From positions 992,001 to 1,056,000 of the forward strand of contig NC_013407.1 in the NCBI RefSeq assembly GCF_000024625.1: 64,000 nucleotides of DNA, in the 5' to 3' direction. The stretch is from Methanocaldococcus vulcanius M7 (GTDB lineage Archaea > AGJL01 > Methanococci > Methanococcales > Methanocaldococcaceae). Of this stretch, positions 39,347-49,594 are shown piece by piece; the stretch's first letter is position 1, and each line of letters opens with the position of its first letter. The notes under the pieces are model-generated. The model searched no databases and was not told the DNA's origin. It was given only the letters and a program-made list of their open reading frames with translations. Position numbers and translations under genes: made by a program.

Positions 39347-40534
39347 ATGGATTTAAATGCCTTGATTAAAATCATTGAAAAGGTAGGAAAAATTGAGATT
39401 GAAAACATAGTTATCGATGCAGAGGAACTTATCATAAATATCCCCTCCTCCCCGCCAATAACGATACCACAAACACCAGCTCTAAAAGAAACACTTGCAG
39501 AGGAAGGATTAATAAAAATTAAAGAGGTTCCAGAGCTTGATTGGGAGCCACCAATAGAAAAATACAAGGGATACATAAGAGAAGTCCAATTTGGTAAACC
39601 AAAATCAGAGGGAGGAAGAGGAAAAGTCGTTAAAATTGGAGGGCAGAGAGCATTATATAGATTTGAAGATCCTCAACCTAATCCTCCTGTTGTAACGTTT
39701 GATATATTTGATATTCCAATGCCTGGACTTCCAAAACCGATCAGGCAGTATTTCCAGGATGTTATGGAGGATCCTTGTGAGTGGGCAAGAAAGTGTGTCA
39801 AGGACTTTGGAGCAGATATGATAACTATTCATCATATCTCCACAGATCCAAAGATTAAAGATAAAAGTCCGAAAGAGGCGGCAAAATTAATGGAAGATTT
39901 ATTACAGGCAGTTGATGTTCCGTTTGTTATTGGAGGTAGTGGAAATCCTCAAAAGGATCCGTTAGTTTTAGAAGCGTGTGCGGAAGTGGCAGAGGGAGAT
40001 AGATGTTTATTAGCTTCTGCAAACTTAGAACTTGATTATAAAAAAGTTGTTGATGCAGCTATGAAGTATGATCACAATGTACTGGCTTGGAGTATTATGG
40101 ATCCAAACATGGCTCGTGATTTAAATAGAAAATTAATCGAGGCAGGATTAGATCCTAACAGAATAGTTATGGATCCAACAACCTGTGCACTGGGATATGG
40201 GATAGAATTCTCAATAAATGCGATGACAAGATTACGACTAAGTGGATTAAAGGGAGATGAAGTTGTTAACATGCCAATGTCTTCAGGAACAACTAACGCT
40301 AACGGAGCAAGGGAAGCGTGGATGGTAAATAAGGAATGGGGACCGAGAGAATATCGACTTCCACTTTGGGAGATAACTACGGGAATTACGATGATGCTCT
40401 GTGGAGTAGATCTCTTTATGATGCTTAATCCAATCGCTGTAAAAACATTAAAAGAGATTGGAAAAACACTAACAACAAAGCCAGGAGAAGTTAAATTAAA
40501 CACAAATAACTATGAATGGATTACTTGCCCATAA
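39347..40534 (+). CDS. cdhD: Acetyl-CoA decarbonylase/synthase, delta subunit (corrinoid protein small subunit)
   Basis: 395-aa TIM-barrel CdhD of the CODH/ACS complex, which with CdhE forms the corrinoid iron-sulfur protein that passes a methyl group from tetrahydromethanopterin to acetyl-CoA synthase. Visible family stretches: F-D-I-P-M-P-G-L-P-K, W-A-R-K-C-V-K-D-F-G-A-D, N-V-L-A-W-S-I-M-D and N-M-P-M-S-S-G-T-T-N-A-N-G-A. Full length. ATG 39347 follows TGAGGTT. cdhE is 157 bp downstream on the same strand, so both can be made together for autotrophic carbon fixation. Confidence 0.96.
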   Translation: MDLNALIKIIEKVGKIEIENIVIDAEELIINIPSSPPITIPQTPALKETLAEEGLIKIKEVPELDWEPPIEKYKGYIREVQFGKPKSEGGRGKVVKIGGQRALYRFEDPQPNPPVVTFDIFDIPMPGLPKPIRQYFQDVMEDPCEWARKCVKDFGADMITIHHISTDPKIKDKSPKEAAKLMEDLLQAVDVPFVIGGSGNPQKDPLVLEACAEVAEGDRCLLASANLELDYKKVVDAAMKYDHNVLAWSIMDPNMARDLNRKLIEAGLDPNRIVMDPTTCALGYGIEFSINAMTRLRLSGLKGDEVVNMPMSSGTTNANGAREAWMVNKEWGPREYRLPLWEITTGITMMLCGVDLFMMLNPIAVKTLKEIGKTLTTKPGEVKLNTNNYEWITCP

Positions 40535-40691
40535 GGGCTCTTTCCTCTCGCAACATCCTTAATAACAAAATAAATGATGTTTATTCTTTCGGATAACGGT
40601 TCATCAGTTTATAACACATGATATAAATTCCATAAACAATTATAAAAAATTATCATAAAATTTTTCGTAGTTTAATTTAAAGGTGAGAGAT

Positions 40692-42161
40692 ATGCCTAAG
40701 AAAATAAGTGCAATGGATATTTATAAACTACTACCAAAAACAAACTGTAAAAAATGTGGTTATCCATCTTGTATGGCATTTGCTACAAAATTACTTGAAA
40801 AGGAGGCAACAGTTGATCAGTGTCCAATATTAAACACGCCAAAGTTTGAAAAAAATAAAAAGAAAATAATAGAGATGATCTCTCCACCTGTAAAAGAAGT
40901 TTGGTTTGGAAATAGTGAAAAAAGGGCAGTTATGGGTGGAGACGAGGTAATGTATAGGTATCAGCTTTCATTCTTTAATCCCACACCTATTGGCATTGAT
41001 ATAAGTGATAATTTAAGTGAAGAGGAGATAAAAAACAAAGCAAAAGAAATTGAAAACTTTGTATTTGAAAGAACGGGAGAGAAGTTAAGATTGGACTTTA
41101 TTGTAATAAGAAATGCATCAAAAGATGCTGAAAAGTTTAAAAAAGCCATTGAGATAGTTGAAAAAGAAACAAAAATGCCTATTTGCCTTGCTTCTTTAGA
41201 TCCAAATATTATTAAAGAGGGATTAAAAGTTGTTAAATCAAAACCAATGATCTACGCTGCAACAAAAGAGACATTAAACGATTTTATAAGGGTAATAAAA
41301 GAACTAAAAAAAGAGAAAGATGTAGTTTTAGTTCTCTCATCAAATAACGTTAAAGAGTTAAAAAACATGTCTGCGAAGTGTCTTGCTAATGGAATAGAGG
41401 ATTTAGTGTTAGAACCTCACACATACCCTGAAAATATTGCCGAAACGCTCGATCTAAATGTTATGATACGAAGAAGCGCAATAGAAAGGGAAGATAAATA
41501 CCTTGGATTTCCAATATTAAATTTACCAATAAACGCTTACTACTATGCCCTAAAACATGAATGTCCAATGTCAGGATTTTTTGATGATAAAGATGTTGTT
41601 GCTAAGATGTTTGAGGCAACGATAGCAGATGCTTTATTAAATAGATATGCAGATGCACTCATCATGCATGGAACAGACATCTGGGAGTTAATGCCTGTTC
41701 TAACGTTAAGGCAGTGTATCTACACAGATCCAAGAAAGCCACAAGCAGTCGAGCCAGGTCTATATCCAATAGGCAATCCTGACGAAAATAGTCCAGTTAT
41801 CTTAACCACAAACTTCTCTCTTACCTTCTATACAGTAACGGGAGATTTTGAAAAAGATAACGTTAGATGCTGGCTCTTAGTGATGGACACAGGAGGTAAA
41901 GCGGTTGATGTCTCAGTTGCAGGTGGGCAGTATAATGGAGAAAATGCCAAGAGATTAATTGAAGAAACAGGAATCGCGGAGAAAGTTAATCATAGAGTCA
42001 TAATACTACCTGCGTTAGCTGCTTCTACAAGAGGAGATATTGAAGATAAAACCGGCTGGACATGTATAGTCGGAACCAGAGATTCTTCACAGGTTGGGGA
42101 CTTTTTAAGGAAAAACTGGGATAAGATTCTAAATGAATGGAGAGAGAAAAATAGATCTTAA
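40692..42161 (+). CDS. cdhE: Acetyl-CoA decarbonylase/synthase, gamma subunit (corrinoid protein large subunit)
   Basis: 489-aa CdhE. The N-terminal [4Fe-4S] domain has C-K-K-C-G-Y-P-S-C-M-A-F and a fourth Cys in D-Q-C-P-I-L; a TIM barrel follows; the C-terminal domain binds the corrinoid (T-G-G-K-A-V-D-V-S-V-A-G-G-Q). All four cluster cysteines are present. ATG 40692 is behind GGTGAGA; the GTG at 40683 is part of that site. It lies downstream of cdhD, its partner in the complex. Confidence 0.96.
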   Translation: MPKKISAMDIYKLLPKTNCKKCGYPSCMAFATKLLEKEATVDQCPILNTPKFEKNKKKIIEMISPPVKEVWFGNSEKRAVMGGDEVMYRYQLSFFNPTPIGIDISDNLSEEEIKNKAKEIENFVFERTGEKLRLDFIVIRNASKDAEKFKKAIEIVEKETKMPICLASLDPNIIKEGLKVVKSKPMIYAATKETLNDFIRVIKELKKEKDVVLVLSSNNVKELKNMSAKCLANGIEDLVLEPHTYPENIAETLDLNVMIRRSAIEREDKYLGFPILNLPINAYYYALKHECPMSGFFDDKDVVAKMFEATIADALLNRYADALIMHGTDIWELMPVLTLRQCIYTDPRKPQAVEPGLYPIGNPDENSPVILTTNFSLTFYTVTGDFEKDNVRCWLLVMDTGGKAVDVSVAGGQYNGENAKRLIEETGIAEKVNHRVIILPALAASTRGDIEDKTGWTCIVGTRDSSQVGDFLRKNWDKILNEWREKNRS

Positions 42162-42190
42162 TTCTTTTGTCTTATAATAAACAATCATTT

Positions 42191-42856
42191 TTAATTTTCT
42201 ATTTTTTTATTTTTTATTTTTATTATCAGTTCTCCAAATAATTTCTCCTGAATAAGTTCAGCTTTTCCATCATTTGCTAAATAAAGTGAAGGTAAAAAAT
42301 ATCTAACTCTCTCATTTTTTGTTTTGAATTTTTTTTGATAGATAATTATCCCTTCCTTTTCAAGGTCATATAACAATTCATTAATTATATCGGAAACATC
42401 CTCTTCCTCGATGAGCTCTTCCACTATTTCCTCTACATCTATTATCTTTTTTTCTTTCTTTTTTCTTGATTTTTTAACTTTTTTCAACTCTTTCTCAATC
42501 GTCTCAATTAACTCATCAACACTAACTGATTTACTTTTTTTTCCTTTGCTCTTGGACTTTCTCTGTTTTCTATCTTCCGGCTCTTCATATATATCTTCTT
42601 CAAAATACTCCTCTTCTTCCTCTTCTTCATTAACCTCTTCATAGAGGGCTTGCGATTTCATTCTTAAGAGAATACCTGCAACGAGAACAACATCAGCAGA
42701 TAATCTGATGTCAAATTTCTTCAATTCCCTTATTTTTTGAAGATAATAATCTGCAATTTCGGCAATATTAACATCCCAAGGATTTAGGTTCTTCTTTTCA
42801 ATTCCCTCTTTTATCATCCTGATCCAAAGAACAATATCAAAATTCTCATGAACCAT
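42191..42856 (-). CDS. scpA: Segregation and condensation protein ScpA
   Basis: 221-aa kleisin-like ScpA that links SMC heads in chromosome condensation. The N-terminal part has the family stretch L-N-P-W-D-V-N-I-A-E-I-A-D-Y-Y-L and L-S-A-D-V-V-L-V-A-G-I-L-L-R-M-K-S; the middle (about 75-150) is a low-complexity Glu/Lys linker; the C-terminal winged-helix region is about 165-215. ATG 42856 follows GGGAGATG. It converges on cdhE. Confidence 0.92.
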   Translation of the reverse strand: MVHENFDIVLWIRMIKEGIEKKNLNPWDVNIAEIADYYLQKIRELKKFDIRLSADVVLVAGILLRMKSQALYEEVNEEEEEEEYFEEDIYEEPEDRKQRKSKSKGKKSKSVSVDELIETIEKELKKVKKSRKKKEKKIIDVEEIVEELIEEEDVSDIINELLYDLEKEGIIIYQKKFKTKNERVRYFLPSLYLANDGKAELIQEKLFGELIIKIKNKKIEN

Positions 42857-42959
42857 AAGCCATCTCCCGCAAAAATATACTCTAAACTAATTTAATCTAT
42901 TTAAATTATTCATGATCTATTTAGATGAACTATTTAAATCCTAATGTCAAATCTAAGAT

Positions 42960-43427
42960 TTAATCCGAAGATAATTTAACCTTCTTAACAACTCTAACTC
43001 CAAAGATTTCAGTGTTATTATAATTTCCGTTTTCGTCTTTTTCTGCGGATTTTACCATATCCCAAATGGTTAGTAGTGCTATTGAAACGCCTGTAAGTGC
43101 TTCCATCTCTATTCCTGTTTTATACGTTGTTTTAACTGAACATATTGCCTTTATTTTATTATCAAATATCTCAAAATCTATATTTATCGAGGTTATTGGT
43201 AAAGGATGACACATTGGAATCAGATCTTGGGTTTTTTTAACTGCCAAGATTCCTGCAATTTGAGCTGTTGTCAAAACATTTCCTTTTTTAATTTTGTTTT
43301 CTTTTATCAGTTTTATTGTTTCTGGTTTTAGATTAATATATCCTTCTGCAATACAGATTCTCCCTACATTACTTTTTTTTGATATATCTACCATTTTAAC
43401 GCCTTTTTCATCCACGTGAGTAAGCAT
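42960..43427 (-). CDS. moaC: Cyclic pyranopterin monophosphate synthase MoaC
   Basis: 155-aa MoaC that makes cyclic pyranopterin monophosphate in molybdenum (tungsten) cofactor synthesis, needed by formylmethanofuran and formate dehydrogenases. Active-site segments: [18 protein letters not shown] and D-M-V-K-S-A-E-K-D. Length agrees with the family. ATG 43427 follows AAGGTGTGAA; the frame extends to 43451 without a site. Confidence 0.96.
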   Translation of the reverse strand: MLTHVDEKGVKMVDISKKSNVGRICIAEGYINLKPETIKLIKENKIKKGNVLTTAQIAGILAVKKTQDLIPMCHPLPITSINIDFEIFDNKIKAICSVKTTYKTGIEMEALTGVSIALLTIWDMVKSAEKDENGNYNNTEIFGVRVVKKVKLSSD

Positions 43428-43633
43428 TTTCACACCTTGATTATCACTCAAATTATTAATCTTCGCTAAGAATTCAGATGAAAGCCGTTAAATTTCGTCA
43501 TATACGTTAATACAAAAATATCTATCCCAAATTTTATTTTTTTATTATTTATTGGTTATTTATTAGTTTAATATTTATTAATTTAATCCCTTGTTCTAAT
43601 TAATTTAGTTTTATTTAATTTTTTAGATAACTT

Positions 43634-43948
43634 TTAGATAACTTTTAAAATTGCGATAATTAGAAAAATATAAAGAATTGTTATTAAAATCCCCAAAACA
43701 ATTATATTTGTGTTGATCAGTTTTAAAATTCGCTTTAAATCATCGATAGTTTTCAAATGCATACCTATCAATAAAATTACTTCTTTTCTCATTATTTTAT
43801 CAGTTTTCTCATCTAATTTTTTCTCATTTTCCTTTAATTTTGCATCAACTCTTCTTTCTAATTCTAAAATTCTTTTACTTAACACATTTACTTTCTCTTC
43901 CAGATTTTTTACTTTTTCAGTTTCATTTTCCTTATTTTCTTCTCCCAT
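43634..43948 (-). CDS. Coiled-coil protein with C-terminal membrane anchor
   Basis: 104-aa protein: acidic N-terminus, a heptad coiled coil (about 12-52; L-E-E-K-V-N-V-L-S-K-R-I-L-E-L-E) and a tail-anchor helix (I-I-V-L-G-I-L-I-T-I-L-Y-I-F-L-I-I-A). ATG 43948 follows GGGCTACC. The family is not recognised. Tail-anchored coiled coils often act as membrane tethers. Confidence 0.7.
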   Translation of the reverse strand: MGEENKENETEKVKNLEEKVNVLSKRILELERRVDAKLKENEKKLDEKTDKIMRKEVILLIGMHLKTIDDLKRILKLINTNIIVLGILITILYIFLIIAILKVI

Positions 43949-44267
43949 GGTAGCCCTTGCTATTATTTGTTTTGTATTTCTTTATTTTTTGGATATTTGT
44001 ATTTGTATTATCAAACTTTTTCTTTTCTTAATCTTTAATCTATTCTTATATTTTTATCTATGTTATTTTTGCATATTTAAATTAGTAGGTTAATATATAA
44101 CATCTTTTATCATTTTTGAGACCGTCCAACCAAATCGTTAATATAATAAACAACTACTACAATATCTTGCTAATCTGTATCACTGTTTATAGTTTATATA
44201 TAATTTATTATATTATGTAAGTTAACGTTTTATATGTGTGCTTAGAAATTATATGGAGGAGATAAGT
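43949..44267. other. 319-bp intergenic region before argG
   Basis: T- and A-rich, with a clear rightward TATA box (TTTATATATA, 44193-44202) about 65 bp before the argG start. Nothing else recognisable; the ORF through its left half is a shadow. Confidence 0.6.
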
Positions 44268-45461
44268 ATGGAAAAAATAGCTGTTTTGGCATATTCTGGA
44301 GGTTTAGATACAAGTTGTTGCTTAAAATTATTGGAGGATAAATATGATTATAAAGTCGTTTCTGTCTGCGTGGATGTTGGACAACCAGTAGAGGAAATAA
44401 AGGAAGTGGAAGAAAAAGCTAAAAATTTAGGTGTTTTAAAACACTACACTATTGATGCAAAAGAGGAGTTTGTTAAAGATTATATATTTAGAGCAATTAA
44501 AGCAAACGCAATGTATGAAGGTTATCCTCTATCAACGGCCTTAGCAAGACCACTAATAGCTTATAAAGTTGTTGAGATTGCCAAAGAAGTTGGAGCCGAG
44601 GCAGTTGCCCACGGATGCACTGGAAAAGGAAATGATCAATTTAGATTCGAAACAACTATTAGAATAAAAGCTCCAGATTTAAAGGTTGTTGCTCCAATAA
44701 GGGATTTAAACTTAACAAGAGTTGAGGAAATTGAATATGCAAAGGAAAAGGGTATTCCAATACCAACAGAAAGTAAAAAATACAGTATTGACGAAAACTT
44801 ATGGGGAAGAAGTATAGAAGGTAGCGAATTGGAAGATCCGGATTTTATCCCTCCAGAGGAAATATATGCTTGGACTAAAAACCCATTGGAAGATAAAGAA
44901 GAAGAAATTGTAGAGATTGAATTTGAAAAAGGAATTCCAGTGGCAATAAATGGAGAAAGATTAGATCCTGTTGAGTTGATAAAAAAGGCAAATGAGATTG
45001 CTGGAAGGCATGGTGTTGGTAGAATAGATATTATTGAAGATAGGATAGTTGGATTAAAATCAAGAGAAAACTACGAATGTCCTGGAGCAATTTTATTAAT
45101 AACAGCACATAAAGCTTTGGAACAGTTGGTCTTAACAAGAGACGAACTCAGATTTAAAGAAATTGTAGATAGCTTGTACGGAGAGCTTATCTATAAAGGT
45201 TTGTGGTTTGATCCATTAAGAGAGGATTTAGATGCTTTTATTGATAAAACCCAAGAGCGAGTGAGTGGAAAAGTCAAAGTTAAGTTATATGGAGGAAGTG
45301 CGAGGGTTGTTGGAAGAGAAAGTCCTTATGCTCTATATAGCAAAGAACTCGTCTCTTTCGATGAAAAAGAAATGGACCAAAAGGAAATTGCTGGTATGGT
45401 TAAGTATCACGGATTACAAGCAATGCTCTACGAATTGGTAAAGAAGAAAAATAAACAATAA
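44268..45461 (+). CDS. argG: Argininosuccinate synthase
   Basis: 397-aa enzyme that joins citrulline and aspartate with ATP in arginine synthesis. The ATP-pyrophosphatase loop A-Y-S-G-G-L-D-T-S is at residues 8-16; [12 protein letters not shown] near 125 binds aspartate; C-terminal tetramerisation helix present. ATG 44268 is 7 nt behind GGAGGAGA; the frame extends upstream to 44238 without a site. Monocistronic. Confidence 0.97.
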   Translation: MEKIAVLAYSGGLDTSCCLKLLEDKYDYKVVSVCVDVGQPVEEIKEVEEKAKNLGVLKHYTIDAKEEFVKDYIFRAIKANAMYEGYPLSTALARPLIAYKVVEIAKEVGAEAVAHGCTGKGNDQFRFETTIRIKAPDLKVVAPIRDLNLTRVEEIEYAKEKGIPIPTESKKYSIDENLWGRSIEGSELEDPDFIPPEEIYAWTKNPLEDKEEEIVEIEFEKGIPVAINGERLDPVELIKKANEIAGRHGVGRIDIIEDRIVGLKSRENYECPGAILLITAHKALEQLVLTRDELRFKEIVDSLYGELIYKGLWFDPLREDLDAFIDKTQERVSGKVKVKLYGGSARVVGRESPYALYSKELVSFDEKEMDQKEIAGMVKYHGLQAMLYELVKKKNKQ

Positions 45462-45521
45462 TAGATTAAAAAGTTAAAGGTTAATAGATTAAAAGTAAAA
45501 AAAGAAAAAAATATAAATAAC

Positions 45522-46457
45522 TTAACTCATCAACTCCACTTTTGAATTTAATTTTCCCATTTCACATAAGACCTCTCCAAGACCTTTTCCTATTCCATAC
45601 CCTAAATCATAAGTTAATCCAAATAGCCCTCTATTTTCTTCTAAACCATACTCAACAATCTCAGGATTTGAGACATTAGCCAGTTGTTCTAATTTTTTTA
45701 AAGCAGTTTCTTCGGTTCCAACTTCATCAACTAATCCGACTTTCTTAGCATCCTCTCCGCTGTATATTTTTCCATCTGCTATTTTAAACGTATAATTTAA
45801 AGGCAAATGCCTATACTTTGCAACCCATTTAACAAAATCGATATAGGTTTCATTTATCATCTTTTGCAGATACTCTTTCTCCTCTTTGGTCATAGGCCTG
45901 TATGGAGAGCCAATATCCTTATACTTCCCTGCTTTTATTGTAGTTACGTTTATGCCGAGTTTTTTCATTAATCCGTAGTAGTGTATTATATCCATCCTAA
46001 CTCCAATACTTCCAACTATTGAATGTTTTTCAGCAACTATATAATTTGCAGGAACAGAAGCCATATATGCCCCAGAAGCATCTAAATCCTCAACATACAC
46101 AACCACTGGCTTTTTCTTGGCTAATTCTGCAACCTTCCTCGCTAATTTTTCGCTTGCTATAACTTCCCCTCCAGGAGAATTAACAATCAACAAAACTCCT
46201 TTAACCGAGTTATCCTTTTCTAACTTGTCAAGCAAATTTATATAGTATCTTGCATCTTTCTTTTCTGATGGAAAGAGTCCATCTCCTTGACTGTAATCAA
46301 AGTATATTTCATTACATAAATACACTTTTGCAATTTTATTTCCTCCAAGTAGATCTATATTCTCTCCTGAAAAACTCAAGATAGCAAGCACTCCAACTGC
46401 AAGTAAACAAACCAGTATCAAAAATAGGGCAATGATCACAACATATATTTTTTTCAT
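45522..46457 (-). CDS. sppA: Signal peptide peptidase SppA (S49)
   Basis: 311-aa membrane-anchored serine protease that degrades released signal peptides. Residues 5-30 are the membrane anchor. The Ser/Lys dyad region: D-L-D-A-S-G-A-Y-M-A-S (nucleophile Ser) and I-V-G-S-I-G-V-R; N-S-P-G-G-E-V lies in the oxyanion region; the Lys is in the following A-G-K-Y-K-D-I-G-S-P. Single-domain archaeal form. It has a conserved link with the CRM gene upstream. Confidence 0.93.
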   Translation of the reverse strand: MKKIYVVIIALFLILVCLLAVGVLAILSFSGENIDLLGGNKIAKVYLCNEIYFDYSQGDGLFPSEKKDARYYINLLDKLEKDNSVKGVLLIVNSPGGEVIASEKLARKVAELAKKKPVVVYVEDLDASGAYMASVPANYIVAEKHSIVGSIGVRMDIIHYYGLMKKLGINVTTIKAGKYKDIGSPYRPMTKEEKEYLQKMINETYIDFVKWVAKYRHLPLNYTFKIADGKIYSGEDAKKVGLVDEVGTEETALKKLEQLANVSNPEIVEYGLEENRGLFGLTYDLGYGIGKGLGEVLCEMGKLNSKVELMS

Positions 46458-46569
46458 ACTATCACTTGAATTGAATGGTTTTGCATACTACCAAAATAAT
46501 AGATTTAGTGGTATTAATAGTTAGCCCTCAACATTTTTAATAAGTAATGCTTTAATCTTTAAAACTCGC

Positions 46570-46962
46570 TTAATCTTTAACTGCCTTCTTTCTAAACTTC
46601 TCAAACAACTCAATGATCTTTTCATCTTTTTTAACCTTCTTTCTTGGTTTTTTAGCCAAATACTTTTTCCAACCTTCCCTTGGCCTAAATAAAGTTATTA
46701 CATGTCCTACTACACTAACAACCTCTGCATCACACGTCTTAGCAAGCTTTTCAGCAATATCATATTTATCTTCATACAATAAAGCAGCTTTTCTTACTTT
46801 AACCTTTATTAAACCTCTCTCTTTTAGTTGTCTATCAACCTCCTTAATAACTTTATCACTACCCTCTTTTCCAATCCAAACGACCGGTTCTAAATCATGA
46901 GCTTTACTTCTAAGCATTTTTTTCATTTTCCCAGTAAGTTTTCTTTTTTGTTCTTCTGTCAT
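46570..46962 (-). CDS. CRM-domain RNA-binding protein (YhbY family)
   Basis: 130-aa protein. The CRM/YhbY fold has V-W-I-G-K-E-G (equals the G-K-x-G RNA-binding loop near 33-38), L-I-K-V-K-V and a C-terminal V-V-G-H-V-I-T-L-F-R-P. It is probably involved in ribosome assembly, like bacterial YhbY. The Lys-rich tail (K-P-R-K-K-V-K-K) adds RNA affinity. ATG 46962 follows GGGTGATG. The next gene on the strand is sppA. Confidence 0.92.
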   Translation of the reverse strand: MTEEQKRKLTGKMKKMLRSKAHDLEPVVWIGKEGSDKVIKEVDRQLKERGLIKVKVRKAALLYEDKYDIAEKLAKTCDAEVVSVVGHVITLFRPREGWKKYLAKKPRKKVKKDEKIIELFEKFRKKAVKD

Positions 46963-47062
46963 AAACATCACCCAAAAATTTACTCAACCTATAAAAAACT
47001 AATAAGAAAAATTGTTTAAAATAAAAACTTAAAATTATACTCTAATTCTATTTTCTTAATAT

Positions 47063-49594
47063 TTAATCTTTTTCCTGCCTTTTCCTTGAAATAAATTCCA
47101 TAACTTTTTTGTGCAATTCAGCTATCATCCTCTTTTTATCCTCCATAAACACAATATCAGATGAGGCAGAAACAACCAAATTAAATGCAAATGGGGAAGG
47201 AGTTGGCAACTCTAAATAATAAATTTTCCTTTTCTTAACTTTTTCAAAGTAATCCAAGGCGTTATCAATGTCTAAGCTATCCTCTAAAATTTCCCTTAAT
47301 GTCTCTCTATATAAAGGATGATTAACCTCTTTACAGTATTTTAAAAGCATCTCAGCATTAAACTGCTGTCTATCAACGCTTATCTTCCTCTTCATATATC
47401 TTCTCAAAATCATAAAGCCCCTTGTAGCAACATGCCTAAATCTCCTCTTTAAAATTTCGCTCCTCTCTATACTTTCTTCCACATTTTTAACAATATCTAA
47501 GTTGAAGAGTTCTATTATATCATTCCTCTTTATCTTTCTATTTTTTGGCAGTATTAAGGCAAAGCCATAATCATTCACCGAAAGTCGAACATTACATTTC
47601 TTTATTTTTGAAATATAATTAGCGAAAGCCCTTGCTAATGCCTCATTAGCCCTTCTCCCAGCTACAAAGTGGAATATATAGTATCTCCTTTTTTCCTCCT
47701 CAAAACTTTCTATTAAGGCATTTTCATCATCAGGCACTATTGCAAATTTGTCTTGTTCATCCATATAATTTTTAATTGCTTTGGCTGTTTTTTCATCTAT
47801 GTCGTATTTTTCTTTAATATCTTCAATATCTGAAGATAAAACTTCTTTTCTAAATTTTTCAATATCTAAAGCCAAGTCATAAGCTAACGGCAACTGCTCA
47901 GAAAACCATGCTGGAATTGTTGGCTTTTCATCAAAGACCTCTTTAACCCTAATTTTATTTCCTCTGCCCCCTAAGTATTTGTATGTTTTCCCTCCTAAAA
48001 CAAATATGTCTCCCTTCATCAGCTTTTCAGCAAACTCCTCCTCAACCTCTCCAACGTATTTGCCATCTGCTATAACATCAACCGCTGTCTCATCAGGAAT
48101 GGTTCCAACGTTCATGTAGTATATAGCCCTCACTGATTTTCCTCTCTTCCCAAATTTATTATCTTTAAGCCAAATTTTTGCATAGACATTTTTTTCTTCA
48201 ATACCTCCAGACAAATAATTTAAAACGTCTAAGAAATCTTCTCTACTCAAATTTTTATATGGATATGCCTTTTTAATTAAATTATATGCCTCATCAACAT
48301 CCCAAACCTTCTCTAACGCCATTCCAACCAAATGTTGAGATAGAACATCCAAACAGTTTTTTGGAATATAAACCCTATCAATCTTTCCAATTTTTGCATC
48401 ATAAGCTAAAACAACATTTTCAACTAAATCATCCCTATCAAATGGGATTATAATCCCCTTACTTTTCTCATGCAACCTATGCCCACTCCTACCAATTCTT
48501 TGTAGAGCTCTTGAAACACTCTTTGGTGAGCCGAGGAGAATAACTAAGTCGATACTTCCAATATCCACGCCGAGTTCAAGTGATGTCGAACTGATAACAC
48601 ATTTTAACTCTCCTTTTTTCAATTTCTCCTCAACTTCTAACCTATGCTCTCTGCTTAAAGATGAGTGGTGTGTCTCTACCTTTTCAACTCCCAACTGCTT
48701 CAAATAAAATGCAACTCTCTCAGTAGCACTCCTTGTATTTGTAAATATTAAGGTTGTTTTATGCTCTTCTATGAGTTTTTTTAATAAACCATAGAGGTTT
48801 TTGCTAATCTCCTCTGAAGGTGTGTAAATAAAATCATCAACTGGAGAGATAACCTTTATCTCAACCTCTTTTTTATAGCTAACATCTACAATATAGCAAT
48901 CTCTCCCATTACCAACTAAAAATTTAGCTACCTCAGTTAAAGGATATATAGTTGCTGATAAACCAATTCTTATAAAGTTCGCTACCCTATTCAATCTCTC
49001 CAAAGAAAGTGAGAGATGAACTCCTCTTTTATTTGTTAATGCGTGAATTTCATCAACTATCACATATTTAATTCCACTCAATAGTTGAGAAAATTTTGGT
49101 GAGTTTAAGGCAATAGCTAATGACTCTGGAGTTGTTATTAAAATGTGAGGGGGTTTTTTCAACATTCTTTGCTTTTGTGAGGTTGTTGTATCGCTTGTTC
49201 TCACTGCTACTCTAATTTCATCTAACTCAACACCAATTTCTTTAGCAACCCCATAGATCTCTTTTAACGGCTCTTTTAAATTTCTCTCAATATCGTTATT
49301 TAAAGCCCTTAGTGGTGAGATATATAAAATATAGATTCTATCTTCTAATTTCTTCTCCAATGATAATTTTATTAACTCATTTATCCCTGCTAAAAAAGCT
49401 GATAACGTCTTTCCACTCCCAGTAGGGGAGCAGATTAAAACATTCTTCCCTTCATGGATCTCTTTAATTGCATATCTCTGCGGGGGAGTAAAGGTTTTAT
49501 ATTTTTTTCTAAACCATTCTTTCACTGGCTCTTCTAAGATTTCATAAATCTCTTCATCAGAATACTCCTTTTTTAGATATTCTATCTTTCCCAT
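47063..49594 (-). CDS. lhr: Lhr-type DEAD/DEAH helicase
   Basis: 843-aa large helicase-related (Lhr) protein of superfamily 2, a 3'-5' DNA or RNA-DNA helicase thought to act in repair. Motif I is S-P-T-G-S-G-K-T (near 57-64), motif II D-E-I-H, motif III S-A-T-I, motif VI Q-R-I-G-R-S-G-H-R; the winged helix and the Lhr-specific C-terminal domain (H-V-A-T-R-G-F) follow. Length agrees with the core archaeal form. The start at 49594 overlaps the fdhD gene by 13 bp, so translation is coupled. Confidence 0.95.
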   Translation of the reverse strand: MGKIEYLKKEYSDEEIYEILEEPVKEWFRKKYKTFTPPQRYAIKEIHEGKNVLICSPTGSGKTLSAFLAGINELIKLSLEKKLEDRIYILYISPLRALNNDIERNLKEPLKEIYGVAKEIGVELDEIRVAVRTSDTTTSQKQRMLKKPPHILITTPESLAIALNSPKFSQLLSGIKYVIVDEIHALTNKRGVHLSLSLERLNRVANFIRIGLSATIYPLTEVAKFLVGNGRDCYIVDVSYKKEVEIKVISPVDDFIYTPSEEISKNLYGLLKKLIEEHKTTLIFTNTRSATERVAFYLKQLGVEKVETHHSSLSREHRLEVEEKLKKGELKCVISSTSLELGVDIGSIDLVILLGSPKSVSRALQRIGRSGHRLHEKSKGIIIPFDRDDLVENVVLAYDAKIGKIDRVYIPKNCLDVLSQHLVGMALEKVWDVDEAYNLIKKAYPYKNLSREDFLDVLNYLSGGIEEKNVYAKIWLKDNKFGKRGKSVRAIYYMNVGTIPDETAVDVIADGKYVGEVEEEFAEKLMKGDIFVLGGKTYKYLGGRGNKIRVKEVFDEKPTIPAWFSEQLPLAYDLALDIEKFRKEVLSSDIEDIKEKYDIDEKTAKAIKNYMDEQDKFAIVPDDENALIESFEEEKRRYYIFHFVAGRRANEALARAFANYISKIKKCNVRLSVNDYGFALILPKNRKIKRNDIIELFNLDIVKNVEESIERSEILKRRFRHVATRGFMILRRYMKRKISVDRQQFNAEMLLKYCKEVNHPLYRETLREILEDSLDIDNALDYFEKVKKRKIYYLELPTPSPFAFNLVVSASSDIVFMEDKKRMIAELHKKVMEFISRKRQEKD